From NCBI GenBank assembly GCA_013821585.1, contig JACDGO010000108.1, positions 1-6,916 on the forward strand: a stretch of 6,916 nucleotides of DNA. The letters are read 5' to 3'. The stretch's first letter is position 1; the number at the start of each line of letters is the position of its first letter. Made by a program: the position numbers and the translations under genes. Of the stretch, positions 1 through 6,130 are shown piece by piece. The stretch comes from Sphingomonadaceae bacterium. GTDB taxonomy: Bacteria; Pseudomonadota; Alphaproteobacteria; Sphingomonadales; Sphingomonadaceae. Under the pieces are notes generated by a model, which was not told where the DNA came from, made no database searches, and was given only the letters and a program-made list of their open reading frames with translations.

Positions 1-11
1 ATATAGCGGCG

Positions 12-1442
12 ATGCATGACCTCTCCGATCCCCGTCGCTTCCTCTACCGCGACGATCAGCTGACGCCCGAAGCCGCCCTGCGGCTGACCAACGCCGCGAT
101 CGGCGGCTGCGACGACGGCGAACTCTATCTCCAATATCAGAGTCACGAGGCGTTCGCGTTCGACGACGGGCGGCTGAAAACCGCCGACTACGGCACCGCG
201 CGCGGCTTCGGCCTGCGCGGCGTCTCGGGCGAGACCACCGGCTTCGCGCACGCTGACGAGCTGAGCGAAGCCGCGATCCGCCGCGCCGCCGAGACGATGC
301 GCCTGCTCGATCCGGCGAAAGCCGCGCCCGCGCCGCCGCCGCGCCGCAGCAACCGGCATCTCTACACCGAGAGCGATCCGCTGAACCTCGTCGCGTTCGA
401 AGCCAAGGTCGCGCTGCTCCAGCAAATCGACGCGGCGGCGCGCGCGCGCGATCCACGCGTCGTTCAAGTCTCGGCGTCGATCGCGGGGAGCTGGAGCGTC
501 GTCCAGATCGTCCGCGCCGACGGCTTCGTCGCGACTGACGTGCGCCCGCTCGTCCGCCTCAACGTCGGCGTCGTCGTCGAAGCGAACGGGCGTCGCGAAT
601 CGGGCAGCTTCGGGATCGGCGGGCGCTATCTCTACGGCCGGCTGATGGACGAAAGCGTGTGGAACCGCGCGATCGACGAGGCGCTCGTGCAGGGGCTGGT
701 CAACCTCGAATCGGTCGCCGCCCCCGCGGGCGAGATGACCGTGCTGCTCGGCCCCGGCTGGCCGGGCATCCTGCTCCACGAAGCGATCGGCCACGGGCTC
801 GAGGGCGATTTCAACCGCAAGGGAAGCTCGGCGTTCTCGGGCCGCATCGGCGAGCGCATCGGCGCGCCGGGCGTCACCGTCGTCGACGACGGCGCGATTG
901 CCGACCGGCGCGGATCGCTCAGCATCGACGACGAAGGCACGCCGACCGGCGAGACCGTGCTGATCGAAGACGGCATCCTGAGGGGTTATATGCAGGACCG
1001 GCTCAACGCGCGGCTGATGGGCGTAGAGCCGACCGGCAACGGCCGCCGCGAATCCTATGCGCACGCGCCGATGCCGCGCATGACCAACACCTTCATGAAG
1101 GGCGGAAGCGACGACCCCGCCGAGCTTTTGAGCCGGGTGAACAACGGCATCTTCGCCAAGAGCTTCGGTGGCGGCCAGGTCGACATCGTCTCGGGCAAGT
1201 TCGTGTTCAGTTGCACAGAGGCCTACCGCGTCGAAAACGGTAAGCTCGGCGCTCCGATCAAGGGCGCGACGCTGATCGGCGACGGCCCGAGCGTTTTGAC
1301 TAAGGTGCGCGGCATCGGCAACGACATGGCGCTCGACGAAGGCGTCGGCGTCTGCGGCAAGGGCGGGCAGAGCGTCCCCGCGGGTGTGGGGCAGCCGACA
1401 TTGCTAATCGACGGGCTGACGGTCGGGGGGACGGCGGCGTGA
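12..1442 (+). CDS. tldD: TldD-type zinc metalloprotease
   Basis: Cytosolic TldD subunit of the TldD/TldE (PmbA) protease, a family known to degrade unfolded peptides and, in enterobacteria, to help microcin B17 maturation and CcdA turnover. The 476-residue product matches the family's usual length of about 480. The metal site is visible: an HExxxH motif (HEAIGH, residues 256-261) in a segment reading GWPGILLHEAIGHGLEGDF, and the conserved C-terminal Cys448 in GVGVCGK, the expected third zinc ligand. Other family blocks are DVRPLVRLNV (176-185), DDEGTP (306-311), YMQDRLNARLMG (326-337), TGNGRRESYAH (341-351), MPRMTNT (354-360), FGGGQVDI (385-392) and the ending LTVGGTA. The ATG at 12 gives an N-terminus of normal length, but only 11 bases precede it, with no visible Shine-Dalgarno and no in-frame stop, so an upstream start outside the window cannot be excluded. 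No tldE/pmbA is nearby. The stop overlaps the next gene's GTG. Confidence 0.95.
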   Translation: MHDLSDPRRFLYRDDQLTPEAALRLTNAAIGGCDDGELYLQYQSHEAFAFDDGRLKTADYGTARGFGLRGVSGETTGFAHADELSEAAIRRAAETMRLLDPAKAAPAPPPRRSNRHLYTESDPLNLVAFEAKVALLQQIDAAARARDPRVVQVSASIAGSWSVVQIVRADGFVATDVRPLVRLNVGVVVEANGRRESGSFGIGGRYLYGRLMDESVWNRAIDEALVQGLVNLESVAAPAGEMTVLLGPGWPGILLHEAIGHGLEGDFNRKGSSAFSGRIGERIGAPGVTVVDDGAIADRRGSLSIDDEGTPTGETVLIEDGILRGYMQDRLNARLMGVEPTGNGRRESYAHAPMPRMTNTFMKGGSDDPAELLSRVNNGIFAKSFGGGQVDIVSGKFVFSCTEAYRVENGKLGAPIKGATLIGDGPSVLTKVRGIGNDMALDEGVGVCGKGGQSVPAGVGQPTLLIDGLTVGGTAA

Positions 1443-2374
1443 GCGACGCGTGGCCCGTCCTCGGCTGGGCGGACTGGCGCGCAACGGCGAAGCATCTGCA
1501 TTTGATGACGCAGGTCGCCGGCAAGGTTCGCCTCGCGCATACGCCGTGGCTCAACCACAGCTGGCACGTCACGCTCTATCCGACCGCGCGCGGTCTCGAT
1601 ACCGGGCCCGTTCCCGCAGGGCCGGTGACCGTTCAGCTCAGTTTCGACCTGATCGACGGCCGCCTTCATATCGCGAGCGATCGCGGCGAGACGCGCGAGG
1701 TGGCGCTTCGCGCCGGATCGATCGCGGGATTCTTGCGGGAAGTCCTCGCGGCGCTCGACGCGCTCGGTGCGCCGACCGTCATCGATCCCATGCCCAGCGA
1801 AATTCCCGGCGCGGTCCGCATGGACACGGACGATGACGAACGTCCGTTTGACGCCGATGCGGCGCGCCGCTTCCGCCGCGCGCTTCTGAGCGTCGACCGG
1901 GTGTTCAGGGAATTCCGCACCGGCTTTCTCGGCAAGGCGAGCCCGGCGCATTTCTTCTGGGGCAGCTTCGATCTCGCCGTCACGCGTTTTTCGGGCCGCG
2001 CCGCGCCGCTCCACCCCGGTGGCGCGCCGGGCCTGCCCGATGATGTCACGCGCGAAGCCTATAGCCATGAGGAAGCGAGCCTCGGCTTCTGGCCGGGCAA
2101 CGACGATTATCCGCACGCCGCGTTCTACGCTTATGCGTGGCCGATGCCCGGCGGATATGCGGACGCCGCCGTGCGTCCCGAAGGGGCGGCATTCGACGCG
2201 AAGCTCGGCGAGTTTTTGTTGTCCTATGACGCCGTACGCGCGTCGCCCGATCCGCGCGCGATGTTGCTCGATTTCGCCCGCACGACCTACGCCGCCGCCG
2301 CCGACCTCGGCCGCTGGGATCGCGCCGCGCTCGAATGCGCGATCGGCGCGCCGGGGCGGCCTCGCACAGTCTGA
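1439..2374 (+). CDS. DUF5996 family protein, function unknown
   Basis: This 311-residue protein is recognisable as a member of the DUF5996 family, for which I know no assigned biochemical role. Typical conserved blocks are the N-terminal LHLMTQVAGKVRLAH stretch followed by TPWLNHSWHV (residues 20-44), a central SPAHFFWGSFDLAVTRFSGR (168-187) rich in aromatic residues, TREAYSHE (204-211), GFWPG (216-220), and a C-terminal acidic/alanine-rich helix (272-298). It has no signal peptide or membrane segment, so it is probably cytosolic. Clusters of His, Trp and Asp/Glu could form a metal or ligand site, but this is inference only. The start is GTG at 1439, overlapping the tldD stop (GTGA), a classic coupling arrangement. 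The stop shares one base with the ATG of the next gene. Length and motif order look complete. Recognition is from memory of family sequences, so the family name is firmer than any function. Confidence 0.85.
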   Translation: MSDAWPVLGWADWRATAKHLHLMTQVAGKVRLAHTPWLNHSWHVTLYPTARGLDTGPVPAGPVTVQLSFDLIDGRLHIASDRGETREVALRAGSIAGFLREVLAALDALGAPTVIDPMPSEIPGAVRMDTDDDERPFDADAARRFRRALLSVDRVFREFRTGFLGKASPAHFFWGSFDLAVTRFSGRAAPLHPGGAPGLPDDVTREAYSHEEASLGFWPGNDDYPHAAFYAYAWPMPGGYADAAVRPEGAAFDAKLGEFLLSYDAVRASPDPRAMLLDFARTTYAAAADLGRWDRAALECAIGAPGRPRTV

Positions 2375-2577
2375 TGGCGCTGGTCGAACTCGGCAGCTAT
2401 CCTAACGCGATGGAGGCGGCGATGGTGCGCGGGCGGCTCGAGGCCGAGGGCATCGACAGCGTCGCGTTCGACGGCGGCATGAACATCGCCGACAGCGCGG
2501 GTTGGGTGATCCCGATCAGGGTGATGGTTCTCGACGACGACCTGGATGCGGCGCGGTCGGTTCTGCCCGGAATTTAG
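2374..2577 (+). CDS. small DUF2007 domain protein
   Basis: A 67-residue protein resembling the DUF2007 family (labelled 'putative prokaryotic signal transducing protein' in domain databases). Members are small alpha/beta proteins, sometimes fused to other domains, with no settled function. Visible features are a beta strand with helix, VELGSYPNAMEAAMVRGRLE (residues 4-23), then EGIDSVAFD, a glycine/asparagine turn, and a second strand-helix unit VIPIRVMVLDDDLDAARSVL (45-64), which is the usual two-half layout. I chose ATG 2374 rather than the in-frame ATG at 2335: the longer version adds 13 residues (MRDRRAGAASHSL) lying wholly inside the preceding gene, with no family similarity, whereas 2374 gives the expected N-terminus and a one-base TGATG overlap with the upstream stop. 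No clear Shine-Dalgarno precedes it, consistent with coupled translation. No convincing terminator follows it, so read-through into glnK is possible. Confidence 0.8.
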   Translation: MALVELGSYPNAMEAAMVRGRLEAEGIDSVAFDGGMNIADSAGWVIPIRVMVLDDDLDAARSVLPGI

Positions 2578-2595
2578 GCACGCCCTCTTCGCGGG

Positions 2596-2612
2596 TGCAC
2601 AATTCGCGGGCT
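2596..2612 (+). promoter_or_regulatory. possible NtrC-like enhancer site (weak)
   Basis: The sequence TGCACAATTCGCGGGCT fits the NtrC pattern TGCACC-N5-GGTGCA well in its left half (five of six bases) but only at three of six in the right half. It is centred about 76 bases before the predicted start of the glnK transcript. Sigma-54 promoters need an upstream activator, and glnK-amtB is a known NtrC target in many proteobacteria, so a site is expected hereabouts. The match alone is weak. Confidence 0.3.
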
Positions 2613-2641
2613 AGGCGATCGCCGCGCCGCAACGGCTCACT

Positions 2642-2658
2642 CTGGCGCGCTACTGGCA
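2642..2658 (+). promoter_or_regulatory. imperfect second sigma-54-like element
   Basis: CTGGCGCG, four bases, then TGGCA reproduces the GG-N10-GC spacing (GG 2644-2645, GC 2656-2657) of a -24/-12 promoter and matches 10 of the 12 conserved positions. It lies exactly 11 bases upstream of the perfect element, and its -12 part is the -24 part of the downstream promoter. It could be a weak second promoter starting near 2669, a holding site for RpoN, or coincidence in G+C-rich DNA. Confidence 0.35.
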
Positions 2659-2669
2659 CGCCCCTTGCT
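2653..2669 (+). promoter_or_regulatory. sigma-54 (RpoN) promoter of glnK-amtB
   Basis: CTGGCACGCCCCTTGCT matches every conserved position of the sigma-54 consensus TGGCACG-N4-TTGCW. The invariant GG (2655-2656, -24) and GC (2667-2668, -12) are separated by the required 10 bases. Transcription should start near 2680, leaving a leader of about 21 bases with AGAGG (2691-2695) before the glnK ATG. This places glnK-amtB under nitrogen control by RpoN and an enhancer-binding protein, presumably NtrC. The match is seen directly; the activator is inferred. Confidence 0.92.
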
Positions 2670-2700
2670 GCACTGCACACAAGAACACGCAGAGGTCAGC

Positions 2701-3039
2701 ATGAAACTCGTCGTCGCGATCATCAAACCGTTCAAGCTCGACGACGTGCGCGAGGCCGTCACCGCGCTCGGCGTCGCCGGCATGACGGTGACCGAGGTCA
2801 AAGGCTTCGGGCGCCAGAAGGGCCAGACCGAAATCTACCGCGGCGCCGAATACACGACCAACATGGTTCCCAAGCTGAAGGTCGAGGTGGCGTGCGACAC
2901 GCTCGTCGCCGGCCGCGTGGTCGAGGCGATCCAGGCGTCCGCGAACACCGGCGCGATCGGCGACGGCAAGATCTTCGTCCTCGATATCGGTCAAGCGGTG
3001 CGCATCCGCACCGGCGAAACCGACAGCAACGCGCTTTGA
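2701..3039 (+). CDS. glnK: nitrogen regulatory protein PII (GlnK)
   Basis: Trimeric cytosolic PII signal protein that senses ATP/ADP, 2-oxoglutarate and, through uridylylation, glutamine; in its unmodified state GlnK docks on AmtB and blocks ammonium entry. The 112-residue length is canonical. The T-loop carries the uridylylation signature YRGAEY with Tyr51, after the conserved VTEVKGFGRQKG-type block. ATP-site residues Gly87, Lys90, Arg101 and Arg103 are present, with the C-terminal TGAIGDGKIFVLDI signature (83-96). The MKLV start, Asn54 and the adjacent amtB favour GlnK over GlnB. The start at 2701 is preferred over an in-frame TTG at 2665 because that codon lies inside the -12 promoter element, upstream of the predicted transcript start, and because family N-termini begin at MK. 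AGAGG sits five bases before the ATG. The amtB ATG begins 16 bases after the stop, so both share one transcript. Confidence 0.97.
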   Translation: MKLVVAIIKPFKLDDVREAVTALGVAGMTVTEVKGFGRQKGQTEIYRGAEYTTNMVPKLKVEVACDTLVAGRVVEAIQASANTGAIGDGKIFVLDIGQAVRIRTGETDSNAL

Positions 3040-3055
3040 AGAACAAGGGGGAACG

Positions 3056-4474
3056 ATGAAACTTCCGGTCAAGACAGCGCTCGCGGCCTTCGCCGCCGCC
3101 TTCGCGGCAGGCCCTGCGTTCGCCGCCGATCTGATCAAGGCGCCGACGCCCGAACAGATGGCGGGAATGGTCAACAAGGGAGACACCGCCTGGATGCTCG
3201 TCTGCTCCGCGCTGGTGCTGATGATGTCGGTGCCCGCGCTCGCGCTGTTCTACGGCGGCCTCGTGCGCACCAAGAACATGCTCAGCGTGCTGATGCAGGT
3301 GTTCATGATCGTCTCGGTCGCGGCGCTGGTGTGGTGCTGCTGGGGCTATTCGGAAGCGTTCACCGGGGGCAGCACGCCGTTCGCGGGCGGTTTCGGCAAG
3401 GCGTTCCTGATGGGCGTTTCGGGATCGACCTATGCCGCGACCTTCTCGAACAATGTCTACATTCCCGAATTTGCCTATGTCTGCTTCCAGATGACCTTCG
3501 CGTGCATCACGCCCGCGCTGATCGTCGGCGCGTTCGCCGAGCGGGTGAAGTTCTCGGCCCTGATGGTGTTCATGGTCGGGTGGATGACGCTCGTCTATTT
3601 CCCGATCGCGCACATGGTCTGGTATTTCGCGGGGCCGGACTTCCTTCCCGACGCGCCGGCCGACGCGGGCTATCTGTTCGGCAAGGGCGCGCTCGACTTC
3701 GCGGGCGGCACGGTCGTCCACATCAACGCCGGGATCGCGGGGCTGGTCGGCTGCCTGATGATTGGCAAGCGGTTGGGCTTCGGGCGCGAGGCGACGCCGC
3801 CGCACTCTCTGACGATGACGATGATCGGAGCGAGCCTGCTCTGGGTCGGCTGGTTCGGCTTCAACGCGGGCTCGAACCTCGAGGCGAACGGCGTGACCGC
3901 GGTCGCGTTCATCAACACCTTCGTCGCGACCGCGGCGGCGGCGGTGAGCTGGACGCTGGTCGAGCAAGTGCACCACGGCAAGCCGTCGATGCTCGGCGGC
4001 GCGACCGGCGCGGTCGCGGGGCTGGTCGCGATCACGCCCGCGTCGGGCTTCGCCGCGCCGATGACGTCGATCGCGCTCGGCTTCATCGTCTCGCCGGTCT
4101 GCTATTTCTTCGTCTCGACGGTAAAGAACTGGCTCAAATACGACGACACGCTCGACGTGTTCGGCGTCCATTGCATCGGCGGGATTATCGGCGCGCTCGG
4201 CACCGCGATCGTCGCCGATCCCAAGCTCGGCGGGCAGGGTTACTTCGATTACACCAAGTTCCCGGCCGTCGCGATCGCGCCCGGCGGCTATAGCGTCGCG
4301 TCGCAGCTGCTCATCCAAGCCGAGGCGGTGCTGTTGACGCTTGTCTGGTCGGGCGTGGGATCGGCGATTCTGTTCTTCGCCGTCGACAAGCTCTTCGGGT
4401 TGCGGCCGAGCGAGGAAGGCGAGCGCGAGGGCCTCGACCTCTCCGAGCACGGCGAGCGCGCCTATAATTATTGA
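3056..4474 (+). CDS. amtB: ammonium channel/transporter AmtB
   Basis: Trimeric inner-membrane channel of the Amt/Mep/Rh family that takes up ammonium at low supply and is gated by GlnK. The 472-residue product starts with a likely cleavable signal peptide (cleavage after Ala23, motif AFA), as in other proteobacterial AmtB proteins, followed by about 11 hydrophobic segments. Key family residues are present: gate Phe148 (FQMTFACIT) and Phe269, Trp189 (HMVW), Asp214 (LDFAGGT), the pore twin histidines His222 (VVHINAG) and His372 (FGVHCIGG), and Ser273 in GWFGFNAGS. The cytosolic tail with SEEGEREGLD...HGERAYNY (452-472) is the conserved region involved in GlnK-controlled gating. A strong AAGGGGG Shine-Dalgarno ends four bases before the ATG. 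The gene follows glnK by 16 bases under the sigma-54 promoter and is closed by an intrinsic terminator. Nothing is truncated or unusual. Confidence 0.97.
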   Translation: MKLPVKTALAAFAAAFAAGPAFAADLIKAPTPEQMAGMVNKGDTAWMLVCSALVLMMSVPALALFYGGLVRTKNMLSVLMQVFMIVSVAALVWCCWGYSEAFTGGSTPFAGGFGKAFLMGVSGSTYAATFSNNVYIPEFAYVCFQMTFACITPALIVGAFAERVKFSALMVFMVGWMTLVYFPIAHMVWYFAGPDFLPDAPADAGYLFGKGALDFAGGTVVHINAGIAGLVGCLMIGKRLGFGREATPPHSLTMTMIGASLLWVGWFGFNAGSNLEANGVTAVAFINTFVATAAAAVSWTLVEQVHHGKPSMLGGATGAVAGLVAITPASGFAAPMTSIALGFIVSPVCYFFVSTVKNWLKYDDTLDVFGVHCIGGIIGALGTAIVADPKLGGQGYFDYTKFPAVAIAPGGYSVASQLLIQAEAVLLTLVWSGVGSAILFFAVDKLFGLRPSEEGEREGLDLSEHGERAYNY

Positions 4475-4498
4475 AAGAGGTTCCTCCTGCGAACCCCT

Positions 4499-4530
4499 GG
4501 GCCGGAAGGGAGACCTTCCGGCCCTTTCTT
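4499..4530 (+). terminator. intrinsic terminator of glnK-amtB
   Basis: A perfect 11-base-pair stem, GGGCCGGAAGG (4499-4509) with CCTTCCGGCCC (4514-4524), closes over a GAGA loop and is followed by TTTCTT. It begins 24 bases after the amtB stop. Read on the minus strand, the same hairpin begins four bases after the stop of the convergent gene but has no U-tract there, so efficient termination is expected mainly for the plus-strand transcript. The last T bases overlap the stop codon of the minus-strand gene. Confidence 0.93.
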
Positions 4531-6130
4531 ACGCGGCGAGGTTCGCTAGGACGAAATCCGCGCACCTTTCGCCGATCATGATCGACGGCGCGTTGGTGTT
4601 GCCGCTGACGAGCTTGGGCATCACGCTCGCGTCGGCGACGTAGAGGCCATCGACGCCGCGCACGCGCAACTGCGGGTCGCACACAGCATCGGCGTCGCTT
4701 CCCATCCGCGCGGTGCCGACCGGGTGATAGACGGTGTCGGCGCGATCGCGGATGATGTGCATGAGTTCGGCGTCGCCGGTCACGCCCGCGCTGTGCCGGT
4801 CGCGGCCGCCGTGACCGCTGAGCGGCGGGCTTTCGCAGATGCGCTTCATCAGCTTGACGCCCGCGAGCAGGGTCGCCGCGTCGCGGTCGTCCTCGAGAAA
4901 CGCCGGATCGATCAGCGGCATGGTCGCCGCGTCGGGCCCGTTCAGGCGCACGGTTCCGCGGCTTTCGGGCCTGAGCACGCAGACATGGCACGAAAAGCCG
5001 TGTTCCTTCACGTTGGCGCGCCCGTGATCCTCGAGCAGCGCGGGGACGAAGTGGAATTGAACGTCGGGAACGTCGACGTCGGGCCGGGTTTTCGCGAAAC
5101 CTCCGGCCTCGGCATAAGGGGTGGTGATGATTCCGGTGCGCCGCCGCAGCCACTCGACGATCGCCAGCGCCGACGTCAGGCTGCCCTTGAGCGACCGGCC
5201 CATGAAGCGATCGCCGCCGGTGTCATAGCCCGCGACATAGTCGATGTGGTCCTGAAGGTTGCCGCCGACGTCCGCGCGGTCGAGCAAGACGTCGATCCCG
5301 TTGCCTTTCAGATGCGCCGCCGGCCCGATCCCGGACAGCATGAGCGCGTGCGCCGTACCGAACACGCCGCCCGCAAGGACGACCGCGCCCTTCGCGCGAA
5401 CGGCTTTTCTCGACCGGCCTTGCCGGAAATGAACCGTCCGCGCTCGCCCTTCCTCGAATCCGACCTTCTCGACCAGCGCGTCCGTCCTCACGTCGAGCCG
5501 CCGGGCCGCGACGGCGGGTTCGACATAGGCGCGCGCCGCTGACCAGCGCTCGCCATTTTTTTGCGTCACCTGATAGAGGCCGACGCCCTCGAACTTCGCG
5601 CCGTTGAAGTCGCCATTCCTCGGCAACTGCAGTCCCGCCGCGGCCTCGACGAACTCCAGGCTGCCCGGATTGGGCCATTTCTGGTCGCTGACGCACAGCG
5701 GTCCGCCGGCTCCGTGATACGCATCCCCGCCGCGCACGTTCCCCTCCGCGCGTTTGAAGAAAGGCAGCACGTCGTCATACGCCCATCCGGTCGCACCGAG
5801 CCGCGCCCAATTGTCGTAGTCCCACTGGCATCCCCGGATGTAGATCATCGCGTTGATCGCGGACGACCCGCCCAGCCCGCGCCCGCGCGGCTGGAAGCCC
5901 CTGCGGCCGTTCAGGCCTTTTTGTGGAACCGTCTCATAGCGCCAGTTGGCGCTCTTCGGCAGGAAGGGCATCATGCCCGGCGCCCTGATCTTCCACGACC
6001 GGTTGGCGGTCCCCGCCTCGATCAGGCAGACGCGATATGTGCCGCCCTCGCTCAGACGGCCGGCGACGGCGCTCCCGCCCGATCCGCCGCCGACGACGAC
6101 GATGTCGTACTCGTCGATTTCCACTGACAC
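4529..6130 (-). CDS. GMC family FAD-dependent oxidoreductase
   Basis: Flavoenzyme of the glucose-methanol-choline family, which oxidises alcohols to aldehydes or ketones; the closest subgroup by sequence style is choline-dehydrogenase-like alcohol dehydrogenases, but the substrate cannot be read from sequence. With the GTG start at 6130 it has 533 residues, typical of the family. Visible are the FAD dinucleotide fold VVVGGGSGGSAVAGRL (11-26) with Glu38, GMC signature 1 GRGLGGSSAINAMIYIRG (83-100), a signature-2-like GGVFGTAHALMLSGIG (254-269), FAD-binding VGGNLQDH (288-295), and the catalytic pair His469 (YHPVGTARMG) and Asn513 (GNTNAPSIMIGERCADF). The usual flavin-linking His of choline oxidase is absent, so FAD is probably non-covalent. 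The start is chosen because GGAGGAGAGG lies just upstream and the protein then begins as the family does; a longer in-frame version to 6271 adds unrelated residues. It overlaps the upstream hydroxylase gene by 79 bases. Confidence 0.92.
   Translation of the reverse strand: MSVEIDEYDIVVVGGGSGGSAVAGRLSEGGTYRVCLIEAGTANRSWKIRAPGMMPFLPKSANWRYETVPQKGLNGRRGFQPRGRGLGGSSAINAMIYIRGCQWDYDNWARLGATGWAYDDVLPFFKRAEGNVRGGDAYHGAGGPLCVSDQKWPNPGSLEFVEAAAGLQLPRNGDFNGAKFEGVGLYQVTQKNGERWSAARAYVEPAVAARRLDVRTDALVEKVGFEEGRARTVHFRQGRSRKAVRAKGAVVLAGGVFGTAHALMLSGIGPAAHLKGNGIDVLLDRADVGGNLQDHIDYVAGYDTGGDRFMGRSLKGSLTSALAIVEWLRRRTGIITTPYAEAGGFAKTRPDVDVPDVQFHFVPALLEDHGRANVKEHGFSCHVCVLRPESRGTVRLNGPDAATMPLIDPAFLEDDRDAATLLAGVKLMKRICESPPLSGHGGRDRHSAGVTGDAELMHIIRDRADTVYHPVGTARMGSDADAVCDPQLRVRGVDGLYVADASVMPKLVSGNTNAPSIMIGERCADFVLANLAA

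Noticed and set aside
430..450. Alternating CG run inside tldD, possible Z-DNA or simple repeat
   Set aside because: It encodes an Ala/Arg stretch in frame and is a natural result of G+C-rich codon choice; too short to call a functional repeat.
1223..2116. A 297-codon minus-strand open frame over the end of tldD and the DUF5996 gene
   Set aside because: Composition is Arg/Ala-rich without recognisable motifs, and the plus-strand frame carries conserved family blocks.
2577..2598. GGCAC...GGTGC arms after the DUF2007 stop as a terminator
   Set aside because: The stem is only about four base pairs with a 13-base gap and no following T-run.
2798..4450. A 550-codon minus-strand open frame opposite glnK and amtB
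   Set aside because: Its product is an Arg/Glu/His-rich, low-complexity sequence with no family features, as expected for the antisense of a G+C-rich gene; the plus-strand genes are unmistakable.
4311..5153. A 280-codon minus-strand open frame overlapping amtB and the GMC gene
   Set aside because: It is a shifted frame of the GMC gene running through the terminator; the product is Arg-rich repeats of no known family.
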